Origin: Cladorhizidae sp. MBARI D1340-BT2
Taxonomy: Eukaryota; Porifera; Demospongiae; Poecilosclerida; Cladorhizidae
Direction of reading: 5' to 3'
NCBI GenBank assembly: GCA_028752905.1
Contig: JAQNBH010000006.1
Coordinates: forward strand, 28,166,508 to 28,230,507
Length of the DNA: 64,000 nucleotides
Shown piece after piece: positions 1 to 11,339 of the stretch; the first letter of the stretch is position 1; each line of letters begins with the position of its first letter. The notes beneath the pieces were generated by a model. It was not told the origin of the DNA. It did no database searches and worked only from the letters and a program-made list of their open reading frames with translations. Both the position numbers and the translations under genes were made by a program.

Positions 1-1172
1 ACTTACAAGGCCATGTCCAATTTGGTATCCCAAATACTCTAGTGACTGTGCCCCCCACATACATTTGTCTAGGTTCGTAGTCAGCCCAGCCTCAACCAAT
101 GCTTTCAACACTTCTTCAATGTGTTGTACATGTTCCTCCCAAGTAGCAGAAAATATTAATATATCATCAATATATGTCGCGCAGCAGTCTCTTAAATGAG
201 CTAGAGTGTTTTCCATGCACCTTTGGAAAGCTGCTGATGCATTTTTGAGATCAAATGGCATGCGGGTAAATGTTTATTTCCCCCACAGGATGCAGAAAGC
301 TGTCTTATCCTGGCTGGCTCTACCAAGAAGGACCAGGTAGAATCCCTTGTTCAGATCAATCTTGGAAAGCCAATTAGCATTAGCCACTTCGTTCAGTAGG
401 TCCTCAATGCATGGCATCTGGAATGGGTAACTGATTGTGACTTTATTTAGCTGTCTGTAATCAATACAGAGTCGCACATCCCTAGTCACTTTTTCCTAGA
501 CGGTACCATAGGGGATCACCATGGGCTTTTGGATGGAATGAGTATACCCAAGGCCAATAGCTCATCTATCTCCTTCTTAAGATCATTTTTCATTGCGGTG
601 GCAATTCTGTTGGGGGGTAAGCGTAGTGGGTTTCCTTCCTCTAAATGGATTTCACATTGGTCGTGTTTAAGCAAGCCCAGCCCTTTCAGGGTACGGTACT
701 TTAGAATGGCCTTCAACTGTGATTTCCTAGCATTGGATAAATTCAACTTGACACTACCTTTGGGATTCGGTGTGACCTCAGATTCGTCTGCCATAATGAG
801 TCTAAGGAGATTAGCATGTGGCATCTTCCACTCATTAAGCCAGTTAATGTGGATGGTTAGCTTTTTTAATCTTTTGTTAGGTACAGCTATTGTATAGTTA
901 CAGTCAGTCAGTTTAGCTATGACCTTGTACGGCACATCCCAAATTGAGTGGATTTTTCCTGTCAACCCTGGGGTGTGACAGAGCACCATGTCCCCGAGTT
1001 CATAGCTCCTTGGTTTGGAGCTCTGAACATAGGCCTGTTTAGATTTTTCTTTGTAGCTTTCTTCATTTTCATAGGCCTGTTTGTGTAGAGCTGTTAATGT
1101 CTCCTTGCACCTACAAGAGGGGGCCACCACTCTGGTGAACTCTCTCCCTGGGTCAGCCCGTTTGCTATGCAC
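1..1172 (-). pseudogene. pol: Integrase tail fused in frame to reverse transcriptase, left copy
   Basis: The open stretch 1172-516 starts with the end of an integrase N-terminal region (EFTRVVAPS), jumps to an integrase C-terminal region with a GPY/F-like stretch and a conserved HIN..NEW tail, then continues into the RT N-terminus. A stop near 495-515 precedes RT at 489-274 (LCIDYRQLNKV, SKIDLNKGFYLV). A frameshift follows near 270. The palm motif YIDDIL is read at about 180-160. The integrase catalytic core is absent here and in the right arm, so it was lost before the duplication. Confidence 0.85.
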
Positions 1173-1900
1173 TATTACACCTCACAGATAGAAGTGTCCA
1201 TCTTCCTGCCTATCAGCCTTACACCTCATCCCCTATAATATCCCATCCTTCCCCTGCTGTTCTGTTAGAGCCAGCACTTCCTTCCACCTTCCCTTTTGTA
1301 AGGGTCAGAAATGGCAACTCTCTCACATGACCTCCCTCTAACCCTTGAAAGTTTCCTGCCTCAATATCTCTTCTATTGTCTCATCTCCCTTGTACATATA
1401 TCCACTCAGCAATTCATCATCAGCAGAAAAATTGATGTGAGTGTCCTCCTCCCCAAGAGGACTGGTATCGGTGCTCACTACCTCTACTTCTGTTAATAAG
1501 CTATCTGTCTCATGGTCAACAGGATCGCAAGCAACTAGTTTAGGTTGTTTTAGCTTTCTTCCTTCTGGGTTTGGGTATTGGTTTTTCATTCAATTTGGGT
1601 AGTGTAAGAGGCAGCTGCCTAGTGTAAGTGCCATCCTTGCTATCCTCAATATGGTTAGCGGCTTTCTCTGCCACTAGTGCCTGACTTTGAACCCTGGTAA
1701 TGGCAGGTAATGTTACAGGATCGTCTGCCAGACCCTTTGCTTGGATCATCCAGCAATCCAAGACCTCACCCAGGGGTGGTCCTTTCCCAACAGAACATGT
1801 TTTGTATCCTCACCCACTACAAACACATCCATGGACTTAGTTATTCCATCTACCTTTTAGTCTATGGTTGCTGTTTTAAATGTGACGACCCTCTGATTAG
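1173..1900 (-). pseudogene. Protease tail and linker, left Gmr1-like copy
   Basis: Minus-strand fragments in several frames continue the protease (a KHVLLGKDHPW-like end near 1790-1830) and run through an acidic linker (1338-1589) towards an integrase N-terminal remnant near 1173-1280. The same order occurs at 56390-57092 in the right copy. Stops and frameshifts interrupt it. Confidence 0.6.
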
Positions 1901-3157
1901 CTAGTCTTGCCTTAGCTGTCTTGCCAGTGAAACATTCAGTTGGAGCCTAGCAGGGACTGCTGTTTTGTTGGCACCAGTTTCAATGAGGCACCTACATGGT
2001 CTACCATTTATGTCCCAGGTTCTGAGCAACTCCTGTATTTCCTCAGCCTCAGACTCAAAACTAATCATGCCTAGCTTGGCTTTGACCTTACTGTTTGGGC
2101 AATACCTCTTAAAATGCCATGTTTCATTGCATTCAATGCAAACTATGTCTTTAGGAAATGATCTACACCTCTGTGGACCAGCGGCTACACCTTGGCCACC
2201 AACAACCCGATCATGCTCAATGGGGGACCACCCATCTCTACCCTTAGTTAGGTGCCCACCTGATCCATTAGTAGGTGTCTGTTCCCTGGGACTCATCTTT
2301 CTGCCGGAGTGTTGTCCCTCCAGTTGTCTCTTGTGCATCTTGCTTCTTTCGTGAAAGGATTTTGATTCCCAAGTAGCTTCCAGCTCATCGATGATCTCCG
2401 GAGTATCCTAGTAAGTATTACCTCTCACTGCATGGCATACCTCTGGCGAGTAGTAAAGCATTAACGTTCCTCAAAATATCTCCATCGTGAAGTCCTTTTT
2501 GCTTTCCATCCGCTTTGCGAATCTGTTGATGCTCTTCGTAATCGGAGTGAGATTGTGTCTAGGTGACAGGTTGTCTGTTGGTGTATTTCTCCAAATAGTT
2601 TTTATGGCTCTAGTAATCCGTACAACCCAGATGCTCAAGCAACGAAGTCTTCAATGTTTAGTAATGTAAGATCAGGTCCAGTTCCTGAAAAGCTTCCATC
2701 ACTTTCCCGGAGACTTGCTTCCGTAATATATTGGTCCTTTCTGTTACTGGAAGTCCCACCTCTGTTAGGGTTTTTCAAAGTTTCTCAGGTAAGCTTCAGG
2801 GTCGATTAGTTCATCCATTTTTTGGAAGTGCCTGCAGTGCTGTTCTCTTCAATTGCTCAGCTTCCCTTGCAGAAGTACTGGTTTGTTGGAACTCTCTTGT
2901 GAGCTTGAAGAAGGATGCATTTTCCTCTACCAATTTTGTTAGCAGGTCATTTTGCTGCTTTTCTTCCTTTGCATGCTCCATTGTTGTTCTCAACCTCTCC
3001 TCCCTTTCCTGATTCATTGATGCTATCATAGTTGCCATAGCAGTGCCATAGAGTCGGCAGTCGCTTCAGTATTGAATGAACTTGTTGCTGTCGGTTCTGT
3101 CTTCTTGTCGCTGATCTTGTCGGACTTTGAACGTGTTTGGACAATGCTTGGATCCAT
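1901..3157 (-). pseudogene. gag: Gag and protease region, left Gmr1-like copy (broken)
   Basis: A Met at 3157 opens a gag reading that shifts frame near 3025 and again further in. A coiled-coil-like, Glu/Lys-rich stretch lies at 2811-3038. The C-terminal part (ORF 2338-1901) carries a perfect CX2CX4HX4C zinc knuckle (about 2102-2143, starting CIECNETWH), the RNA-binding signature of nucleocapsid. It is followed by a retroviral-type aspartic protease motif in which the usual DTGA reads ETGA (about 1980). In the right copy the same site reads DTAA, so the catalytic motif is altered in both. The middle of gag contains stops. Confidence 0.85.
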
Positions 3158-3200
3158 GCTTTGGTTGGTAGTGATGGTTAGTGATGGTGATTGTGTTCTG

Positions 3201-3214
3201 CACCGCTGCCACCA
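3201..3214 (-). promoter_or_regulatory. Primer-binding site (tRNA-Leu type)
   Basis: Two bases inside the LTR on the minus strand lies TGGTGGCAGCGGTG, complementary to the 3' end (with CCA) of animal tRNA-Leu(AAG/UAG) as I recall it. This fits the priming site for minus-strand DNA synthesis. Confidence 0.75.
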
Positions 3215-3216
3215 TG

Positions 3217-3598
3217 TGTTGAGGGTTAGTCCAGTCTAACTCTCAAGTGATGGTATCAATTGCTGCCACCAGAGCTATGCTTATGTAAATAGCACCCGTA
3301 TCTTGCAATCGGAGGATTTAGATTATTAATGAAGACACAAGGTTGTAATTACAGGACAAGGCAAAGCTCCTGAACCTCGGTCAGTCAGGGTTCTTATAGC
3401 CTTACTTCCCAGGAAACAGGATGTCACACATTCTTACATACACTCAGCAAAGTTCCATATACTATAACTGGGTAGGCCCACATATTATAATATCTAAGTC
3501 TGTTTGGTGCGACATAACTTGGTAATGTTCCCTCAGTACTCTATGTATTAATGCCTAAAGGTCATCCATGGTCCATGTTGATGAGTCTGCCCTCAACA
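3217..3598 (-). repeat. 5' LTR of the left Gmr1-like Gypsy copy
   Basis: A 382-bp LTR with inverted ends TGTTGAGGG and CCCTCAACA. It matches the 370-bp LTR at 59031-59400 in reverse complement, with two short indels. The outer flank reads GACAC on the plus strand (3599-3603), that is GTGTC in element orientation, identical to the five bases after the right-arm 3' LTR. Confidence 0.93.
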
Positions 3599-3604
3599 GA
3601 CACG

Positions 3605-3860
3605 TCCATACATCAAGTTGTGATATATATTTACAATACCTGCCTGAAAATGTGTACAATACCTGCCTGAAGATGTGATATATATTTATAATACCTGCCT
3701 GAAGATGTGATATATATTTACAATACCTGCCTGAAGATGAGATATATATTTACAATACCTGCATGAAGATGTGATATATATTTACAATACCTGCCTGAAG
3801 ATGTGATATATATTTATAATACATGCCTGAAGATGTGATATATATTTACAATATGTGATA
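3605..3860. repeat. 32-bp AT-rich tandem repeat
   Basis: About eight copies of a 32-bp unit containing GATATATATTTACAATACC and CTGCCTGAAGAT, with single-base differences and one shortened copy near 3655. It adjoins the outer flank of the left 5' LTR. The matching part of the right arm (54281-55440) is unrelated. Confidence 0.9.
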
Positions 3861-4124
3861 TTACTAACGGAGTTACAATGATGAGAATGCACACAACAAT
3901 GCAACAGACCAATATCCAATGGCGTGCTCTATTAAAAAACAGCAAATATATGATACATATTGTAAACTATGTATGCAGCATCAAGGAAGTTTAAACTTCC
4001 ACCACCTTTCCCACCCCTCCTCCCCCGCCAAAAAGCAGATGCATGTGACACTTGCATCATGGAATTTGCACCTACAAATCTAAATAATGCACGTCCATGT
4101 TATTCATTTTCCTGAGATTACTTG

Positions 4125-4445
4125 AAATGATGTTGGCATGTTAGAGCTAGCTCTAGGTGAGGATGTGCTGTCTGTGTTTCTCTCCATTTACTGCCACTGC
4201 TTAGTTAGAGATACCTCTATGTTGGGATGTGCTGACTGTGTTGCTCTCCAGCTGCTCGCTCTGCTTTAACTATTATTGTTCGTGATACAAGCAATGATGT
4301 TGGCATGTTAGAGCTAGCTCTAGGTAAGTTCTCTCTGTTTTTCTCTCCGGCTTCTGCCTTGGCTTAGTTAGAGCTAGTTCCAGGTGGGGATGTGCTGAAT
4401 GTGTTGTTCTTCAGCTGCTGATTCTGCTTTAGCTATTGTTGTCCA
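4125..4445. repeat. About 165-bp direct tandem duplication
   Basis: Two diverged copies, about 4125-4290 and 4291-4445, each starting with AATGATGTTGGCATGTTAGA and containing GATGTGCTG and CTCCAGCTGCT-like stretches. Each also contains a smaller internal repetition (TTAGTTAGAG). I see no coding content. It is present only in the left arm. The stretch 3861-4124 between this and the 32-bp array holds nothing I recognise. Confidence 0.7.
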
Positions 4446-4590
4446 TGATGCTTGGATGCTCTAACAACTTCCATCTCCTTGACTTCAGCTCCATCCAAGT
4501 ATGTAATTGGAATGCCATCGCACTCCTTCTTGTCGGCTCCACATATGATTTTGTCACAGTCTATCTCCTCAGTGCTTGCTACATGTGCCT
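4443..4590 (-). other. Exon-like open segment of unknown gene
   Basis: On the minus strand a reading frame of about 48 codons runs from a possible splice acceptor near 4590 to a stop at 4443. It has a balanced, coding-like composition (EEIDCDKIICGADKKECDG). The first third is conserved in the right arm up to 54280, where that arm switches to other sequence. No domain recognised; low certainty. Confidence 0.3.
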
Positions 4591-5117
4591 ACCCTAACCC
4601 CAGAGGGATGACAAGAGCATATTTCGTGCTTGATACTTTGAAGCTTGATAAATACCTGAAGATGTATATAATTATATGTATCTTATACATTTTATTTAAC
4701 AATTATCTTGAGTAGACTTCTGGTAACTGTACGAAACCTCATTACAATTTTTCTGACCAATTGATACCAGGCCATTGATTGCTGAGAGTCTTTATTGCAC
4801 TAGTCCCTAGTCTGCAAGAGATAAAAAGAGACTGGTATGCTAGGCTAGGCCTAGGGATAGGCATTTGGCTAGGGATTAGTCTTGGGCTTGGGTTAGGAAC
4901 TGACTAAGGCCAGGACTAAGGCTAAATCTAGGGATAGGGGGCATTTCTGATGCCTCAGGCATTGGATCTGGTGAAAAGATTTGTGTATTGGTGATTGGGA
5001 ATTGAATCCGGTGAAAAGACTGGTATGCTGGTGAATAGGCATAGGATCTGATAATAGCTAGCTCTATCAAGAAACAAATTGCAGACCATTTACCATTTCA
5101 ATGCTGAAAATACAGCA
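4591..5117. other. Conserved non-coding part of left arm
   Basis: Matches 53700-54250 in reverse complement. It contains short repeated phrases (AGACTGGTATGCT, GGGATAGGCATTTGGCTAGG). Nothing coding is recognised. Confidence 0.6.
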
Positions 5118-6800
5118 AAGGGATAGAATTTTTCTGCTATAGTGTGTGGTGAAGATGCAGATCATATGTAGCTAATAATGGGCTGGCTAGGCCACAGCCA
5201 GACGGCTTGTTATGGTCAGCCATTATAGTGTCTCTCTCTGTGCGTATGTATGTGTGTAATGTGTGGCAATATGTGTGTGTGTGTATCAGTGAGTGAATGT
5301 GTGTGTGTGTGAGTGAGTGTGATTGTGGAGTATGTATATATGTATGAATGTGGTTTGGTTTGGTCTATCTGTAGTGGTGTGTGTGTGTGCATAGTTAGAG
5401 AGCACTTTGGTCTTTGTTTGTTAGTTAGAAGTCCACAAAGCAACACATAGTTGACTATGTAACCCATGCTTATCTAGTGGTGGTCGTAGTGGCGATGGTA
5501 TGGTGTGTGTCAGGAGAGCCAGTGATTTTGATGATGAAGGGATGAGAGATTCAGAACTAAGACCCAAATATCGCAGGTAATGTCTACAACTCCTGTAAAT
5601 AAACTGCACAGTAGTGCAGCGGGTCATCAAACTAGTAGGTAATTTACCGGCAAATGGGAGTCAACAGAGGTCTAGTGTTAATCTGGCACATGGAAGCAGA
5701 GTCACAAAGCAGAGGGCCTAGCACACATATTAACCGAGCACATCCCACATATTCCTCATTATACCATCATATCACTTCCAGATTTCTGGAAATAGCTGCT
5801 CAAGAGAAAGCTTATCCTCAACAGTCAACACGCATGAGGGACATAGTAGCCTCAGAGTTCATGCTCTTCCAGTCTTGTAGTCAGAGCCAAGATTAAGTAT
5901 CAAGAAATTTGACCTTCATAGACATATGGATAACCCAGGAATTGTGCCCGATCTTGATGTACTGGGACTGGGCTAAGTTTGTTTATTATCACAGCTTTGC
6001 ATCAATTCATATCACTTCATTTTAGACTTGATCTTGTCATTGTATAAAATTGTGCTAATTGCATAACTAGAGGCACCAATTGCACACTTCAACATGCACA
6101 TGCATAAGCAATGAAGTCCGTGAGTAACCATTCCCCATTGGTCACATGAGCCGGGAGGTCACAAGAGAATATATGGTTCCAGATCATTTGGATTTGACAA
6201 TCCATTTGTGTTGAAACCCAACCATGTTTGTTATCGACACCAGCTATCCATAACTCTGCGTCAAAATGAGGTTGTAGGTTTTCGTCAAATCCCTAGGTTT
6301 AGTCCTTGTAAGAGACACAGGGGGCGATCCAAATGTATCGGACTCAGCTCCGACAGCTGAAATTTTCGGAAAAATGATCATTATCGACATTCTTGTCGAG
6401 ACTTTGTCATCTTGGTGCAGGCACTGATCGAACTTCAGCGAGGAGATATGCAGGTTCCCTCATTCTTCACGATATCATGGACAGTGTCGACTTTGGCTGC
6501 CACACTCGGGTTAATGTTCTCCCCTTCTTCTTGATAGATGGACCTTCAGCTTATTGAGGACTAGTCTTCCTTCTCTTCTGAGTAACTATGGCTGCGCTAA
6601 ATCTATTGACGGGAGAGAGAGAAGCGACTAGCATGGAACCCATGCCACACCAATGACAACACACATCATGAAAAATAATGTACATGAGCATAAGGTGTGG
6701 CTTGACACATCCATCACATGACCGAGTTGTTACTGTGTATTCATTTAACATTGACATTCAATTAGGAAGACAAAACACAGCTAATGTAGTCCTAGTCATC
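5118..6800. other. Left-arm-only block of about 1.68 kb
   Basis: The right arm is continuous where this block sits: bases matching 5100-5117 are followed directly by bases matching 6797 onward (near 53705). The block is therefore an insertion in the left arm or a clean deletion in the right. It includes a GT-rich microsatellite and short ORFs without recognisable domains. I found no terminal inverted repeats and no clear target duplication. Confidence 0.75.
5221..5400. repeat. GT-rich microsatellite
   Basis: Imperfect (GT)n, GTGTGA and GAGT repeats over about 180 bp inside the left-arm-only block. The apparent minus-strand ORF here is only the repeat. Confidence 0.9.
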
Positions 6801-7376
6801 AATCATTTCGAACAATCAATATTGATGTTGTTTGAATTAATAATTCAAAGCAACAACTGGCTACAACTATCAATTGTTGTAATTACCTACAAAACAAGCA
6901 TTGAAATTGGACTTTACTTTCTCTGAGATAAAATGTACTTTTAATTTGAGAAGCCTTTTCGGTTCTTTTCCCCCTTACTGTATGTTGATGGTCTACATCT
7001 CCTATTAAATATTCACTGCTAATATCATTAAAACCCTCAACACAATATTTCGAGGTATATGACATCAACTCAAGTTCAAGAAAAGTGCTCTGAAAATACT
7101 GGGGAAAGGGCATAGGTATGCATTATCAAGAGCCTACTACAAGGGCAAAGGTATGACGTTACCAAGAGCCTAGTGCAAGGGCAAGGGGGAAAAAGTGATT
7201 GAGATTAGGGCACGGGAGAATCAATGGTGACTGTATGCTAGGCTAGGGCAAGGATCCACATGCATGACATCATGTGAAGATGGAAAATCATTAAAGTGGT
7301 GCTAATACGACATTGACTATGTAATCAATTACACCGTCATGAAGACATTATTACAAAATTAGTTGATATACAGGTA
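6801..7376. other. Conserved arm sequence without recognised genes
   Basis: Matches about 53134-53700 of the right arm in reverse complement. It contains the repeated phrase CAAGAGCCTA(C/G)T around 7128 and 7160. No gene seen. Confidence 0.5.
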
Positions 7377-7744
7377 TTGTTTTTTTCCAGGGTATTGTGT
7401 GGGAGTAAGGCATACAGGGAGTGGAAATTGGATCTCGTTTGCTCACTCATGAAAAGACTTCAGAGCATGAGAATGAAGGATAAAGTTTCACTCCATTTCC
7501 ACCGCTCAACACATGGAACTGGAAACACTGGTGAATACTGGCAGTGGATATTTTATATTGTGCTGCCCCAAGGTGCATGACAACAGGTTGCAAGCACTTG
7601 CATTCTTCTAAATGTCTGACCAGTAATACTCAGACTGTGAGTTTGATAGCTCTGGATTTATCATGCCACCTCCACCCCATTGAAAGGATCCTAAATTTGA
7701 CTGGGGAAGGTTCATGTATGAGTATACAACCAACATGTAGTTAG
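7377..7744 (+). other. Conserved ORF pair of unknown identity, left arm
   Basis: Two overlapping short ORFs (7377-7580 and 7544-7744) are retained with few changes in the right arm at 53133-52748. The readable part includes EWKLDLVCSLMKRLQSM. A change of frame around 7545-7580 in both arms suggests an old gene remnant or an intron. No domain recognised. It may be an ancestral pseudogene or chance ORFs kept because the arms are recent. Confidence 0.35.
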
Positions 7745-8918
7745 AGTGAGGCACTGGTGATTGTACATTTTATAATAACCCTGCCCAATTAGCTAACTTT
7801 GAAGTTGCTAGCTCCACCACTTGTGCTGACCAGACTCGATATGCTTTTGGTGTGCGTGACAACGATTGTTTTTTGGTTTGCAATTAGCCAAAACAATTAG
7901 ATATCCATTGGCCATCCATGCTTGGCTCTGTCCCGGAAGTGTTGCTAGGCTCTGGTCCAGCTGTGTAGGGTGAAGCCAGCTTAAGTTGGAAGGTTTGCAC
8001 CGAGCAGCAAATGCACTAGCACTTCACTCAAGCAGCAAAGGCAAATAGCACATTTAACAGTGTGAGCTTTTAACGCTGAAAACTATGCTCACCAGTTTTA
8101 TACATTTAGCATGATGATTTAAATGTTACTGGGTCATCAAACTGTACGTGGCTATATAGATTTTTTGCTCCCTTCTTTCTTAGCAGTTGGTTGGAAAAGA
8201 TTGTTTTCTTGTAATAATTATTGATTATTCCTGATCAAAGATAGAGCAGCTATAGCATAAACATTGATTGAGTAAATATAAGTCGATCATCGAGAATGTC
8301 AACTGAGAGTTGACTGGGTATTAATATTCCTAATATTATTCCTGATGAAGGCTAGAGCATCTAGTCAAAATGTCAAGAGAGTAAATTTCCAAGTTAATTA
8401 CCGAGAAGATCATTGTACTAGTACAACCACTATTGCTACTACAATAAAATTCAGGTGGGAGTGGGTAGCATCAGGGTGTCTATGTGTGGCAGGATCTGTC
8501 ACTACAAGAAATGTGAACTATATAGCCCTCACACCCTCCACAATAGCCTCACAATAACAAACCTGACTGTTTCTTACTTGTCTTTGACAAATGAATCACC
8601 TACCTTAGGCAAGTTGATGTTGATCATCTCTAATCAATGGCTACAAAGGCAACCAGGCAACATAAATGAACCCCAAAAATTAGTGACTCTCCAGAGCTAA
8701 TATTATTAATATAGAGGTGGTGAAGTACAAGGTTTTCTACAGCTGTAAGGTCATGTCATGCTATAGGTTTATAAGAGACAAAAACATGCAAGAAAGGTAT
8801 AACAATATTTAATTAAAGTTCTAAACTAGAGCTAGCTATCGAGTGCTTTTACCTAGCTATTTGTACATAATCGTACATCAATATTTAAGGTGAAAACAGT
8901 ATCATCCAAGAGGGTGAT
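7745..8918. other. Non-coding arm sequence; empty site of the piggyBac element at about 8025
   Basis: Matches 48913-49774 plus 52465-52747 of the right arm. At about 8020-8028 the left arm reads without interruption where the right arm has TTAA, the 2.68 kb element and TTAA; here the site reads TTGA on the minus strand. The phrase CCTGATGAAGGCTAGAGCAT at 8341 recurs at 16151. No gene recognised. Confidence 0.6.
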
Positions 8919-9308
8919 GTGGCAATTCACCATCCCTTTAGGCCTCTCAACATTGTCCAGTTCGGGCTTAAGGGACACTACGTAGGTGTTGTGGTTCTAC
9001 CTAAAACTTCAAACTCACCTCAGAAGTGCCATTGGATGGTCCAGTTTCCAATTTGTAGCTTAGTCAAACTGCCGAAGTTTTTCTCTTTCAGAACATACAA
9101 TACTTTGAAGGTTGTACTCCGCATATATTGGTTGGTAAAGTTATCTGAGGTGATAATTAGAAGAAAACCAGGAAACCCAGCTGAGAGCACCCAACAACAA
9201 CGCCGTAATTACCAGCTTCAATGGGCCGACTCTTTTTGGGGGGAAACCACAAATGTGTACCAACGAGCAGCTCTTTCCAAACTATGCTCAGCAAAAATCT
9301 ACAGATGA
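8919..9308 (+). other. 129-codon ORF conserved in both arms, unknown
   Basis: This ORF is the mirror of 48912-48484, where it is 142 codons long, with about a dozen amino-acid differences. It contains a basic patch (SEVIIRRKPGNPAEST). The opposite strand is also fairly open (for example YVLKEKNFGSLTKLQIGNW) and runs in the same direction as the neighbouring CobW pseudogene, so the true coding strand is unclear. No family recognised. Confidence 0.35.
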
Positions 9309-9697
9309 GTGCAGTGCAAATATTTAAGGAATAAGATTGACATTTGGTGGTTGGTGCTGAATAATAATCACATTAGCAAAACACTAGTGGAGCTAGCTAC
9401 ATTTTATGCCCCAAAAATACCGAGATAAATATTATTCAGTACGTCCCACATTCATATAATGCTCAATTAATGGAGTTATTTCATTTCAAGACAAGTGATT
9501 TCATGCCTGAAAGGAAAGCTAGGTGCAAATGGTGAAGAGAAGACTGTACAAGGTAAAGCAGAATTATTATGTTCCACAACTGCAGTAGCCAACAGTTAGG
9601 TAGTAGTCTTTAATGAGTTCTTGGACATCTCAGAGGTAATGGTAAATAGAGGCTGGAATGGCATACCTTTGCCGACAACATGCCTGCAGATTTGGAC
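9309..9697. other. Arm sequence without recognised features
   Basis: Matches about 48095-48483 of the right arm. No ORF or repeat of note. Confidence 0.5.
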
Positions 9698-10950
9698 TCA
9701 GTTGGGAAGGACCACAGGAAAAAGACACAAAGGACCACTGCAGCAGTTCACGTGCTTAGCAAGGTCCGATTTCATCTTGTTGAAGTCTATGCCATGTACA
9801 ATACTTACTTCTCCAAATAAATTTATACACTCATCCACACCAGTGACACTAAAGTCATTCCAGTCATCTAAAATGGGAGGCCTGGGACATGTATCCGAGA
9901 CGATCTCCTTCAGCGGATGAATCAGCTCAAATCTAAGGTCACTTTCAATGATGCTCTCTGCATGACGGAAAAGAGGTGTAGCCTGTTCAGTTTGGAAAGT
10001 ATTTTCTTCACCTTCCTTGGCCACACAACTACCCAAGAGTGCTCTCATCTCGTCTTCATCCAACCCTGAAATAAGCTGCACTAAACATGAACGAACCAAG
10101 CTGTCTTGTGCATTAGTTTACGGTGTGATCTCGTATCGCCAACGACCACTCATTTGAAATTTGTATAAGCAATTCCTTTCCTCCACAAACTACAGCATTC
10201 CTTTCATGCATGAAGCTTCATTTGGGAACTTCCTCCCTAAAATAGCTTGGAAACTTTCAAGCTGAAAAGAACACTGCTCTCGTAAATTAAAGATGAGAAA
10301 GTATTCTTCGAGATGTGGCCTGCTTCTTTAGCTTCCTGCATGCTTCCTTTAATACTCTTTTGTCTCTCCTGGCTCATACTTCCGCCCTCCAGGTAGATGC
10401 TATAAACAGCGCTGGCCACTTCATGAGACACCACAGTGAACTTGGATGCCCTACTCACCTAATTCAGAGGAATAGCACAATTCATGCATGGGTAAATCTG
10501 ACAACCCAGGACATAATCAGACATAAATTCACCTGCTTTGCCAGGCTGTGACTCGGAAAGTGTGTAGGTGTCCACAACAATCACTATAGCATCAAGGAGG
10601 ATTCGGTACATCCTCCCATATTCCTGCTCTAGGGTAGCTATAGTGTCATTCCACTGCTCTGGATGAGGAGATAATCAAACTTTCCTATATCAACATCCTG
10701 CAACAGATTCCAAACTGCTGTTTGAAACTTACCCGAAATTGAACAGCAGAGGCAGCCATTGGTAAATCTACCACTGAATCTTGGCTTTGGTTCCTCTTTA
10801 CTACCTGATGGTCTAAGTTGACAGAGGCGAAATCATTCACAGCAACTGCAACCCTCAAATTCTGCTTGTTAGAAAGTATCATATTCAAGGAGAGTTGTTC
10901 TTTCAGCTCCAAGGAAGCCCGTGATCAGGGTAACTGGGAGCTTTCTCTTC
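9698..10950 (-). pseudogene. CobW/G3E-family GTPase pseudogene, left arm
   Basis: The family comprises metal-chaperone P-loop GTPases (CobW, COG0523, ZNG1). Reading down the minus strand: a degenerate P-loop GFLGAERTTLL near 10940-10890, where the invariant GK reads ER; a VNDFASVNLD segment (ORF 10912-10685); the family's CX-CC metal-site motif NGCLCC near 10760, one frame over; FDYLLIQSSG near 10665; and the C-terminal domain with SGRWRYEITP and LISGLDEDEMRALL near 10150-10040. A deletion near 10556 removes about 110 bp, including the NKKD guanine-specificity motif kept in the right arm. A further ORF (EIVSDTCPRPPILDDW) follows at about 9950-9698 and is unrecognised. Frameshifts and stops make it non-functional. 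Confidence 0.8.
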
Positions 10951-11339
10951 TTTCCAGCCCAAGCTTGGTTCTTCCTGTGAATGTAGATGTTACATAAACT
11001 ATCCATCTTCCAGTAGTTCAACTCGGTAAGATAACAACTTCAGTACGGCATTACCCAGCCTGCTCTCACATCCTGCTTAATTAGCAGATAAGTTGCACCA
11101 CTTGCCCCGCCAGCCTCAGTAGTGTTACATGCTCTTGATTTTTATAAGAGAAGTGTGTGCATGTCTCATCATATTACCTTCTTGCACCAATTCATAACAA
11201 CTATTTTGACCTAAATCTAATCATCTTACTGAATACAGTAGCTATGTGTCTTCTAATTCATATCACATTGGCCTGTTCTCTTATCTGAAAGAAACTTGCG
11301 CTATGGGCAAAGTAATAATAATCTATCACTTTAACTTCA

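Larger units (their letters stand above)
1..3598 (-). mobile_element. Gypsy-type LTR retrotransposon with IN upstream of RT, left copy
   Basis: Read on the minus strand, the order is 5' LTR (3217-3598), tRNA-Leu-type primer-binding site (3201-3214), gag with a CCHC knuckle, protease, integrase remnants, then reverse transcriptase running off position 1. The 3' half and 3' LTR lie outside. Several frameshifts and stops break it. The integrase tail and RT start lie in one continuous reading frame (1172-516), so the order PR-IN-RT is original and not an artefact of joining fragments. This order is known for the Gmr1-like group of Ty3/Gypsy elements; assignment to that group is an inference. The right-arm copy (55440-59400) is the same insertion duplicated. 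Confidence 0.88.

Noticed and set aside
529..897. Plus-strand ORF opposite the integrase/RT frame, and similar antisense ORFs at 1965-2354, 2731-3012 and 57367-57654
   Set aside because: Antisense shadows of retrotransposon coding frames; they carry no independent motifs.
3605..3860. CRISPR-like array (32-bp repeats)
   Set aside because: Units are contiguous with no unique spacers, in a eukaryotic context; a simple tandem repeat.
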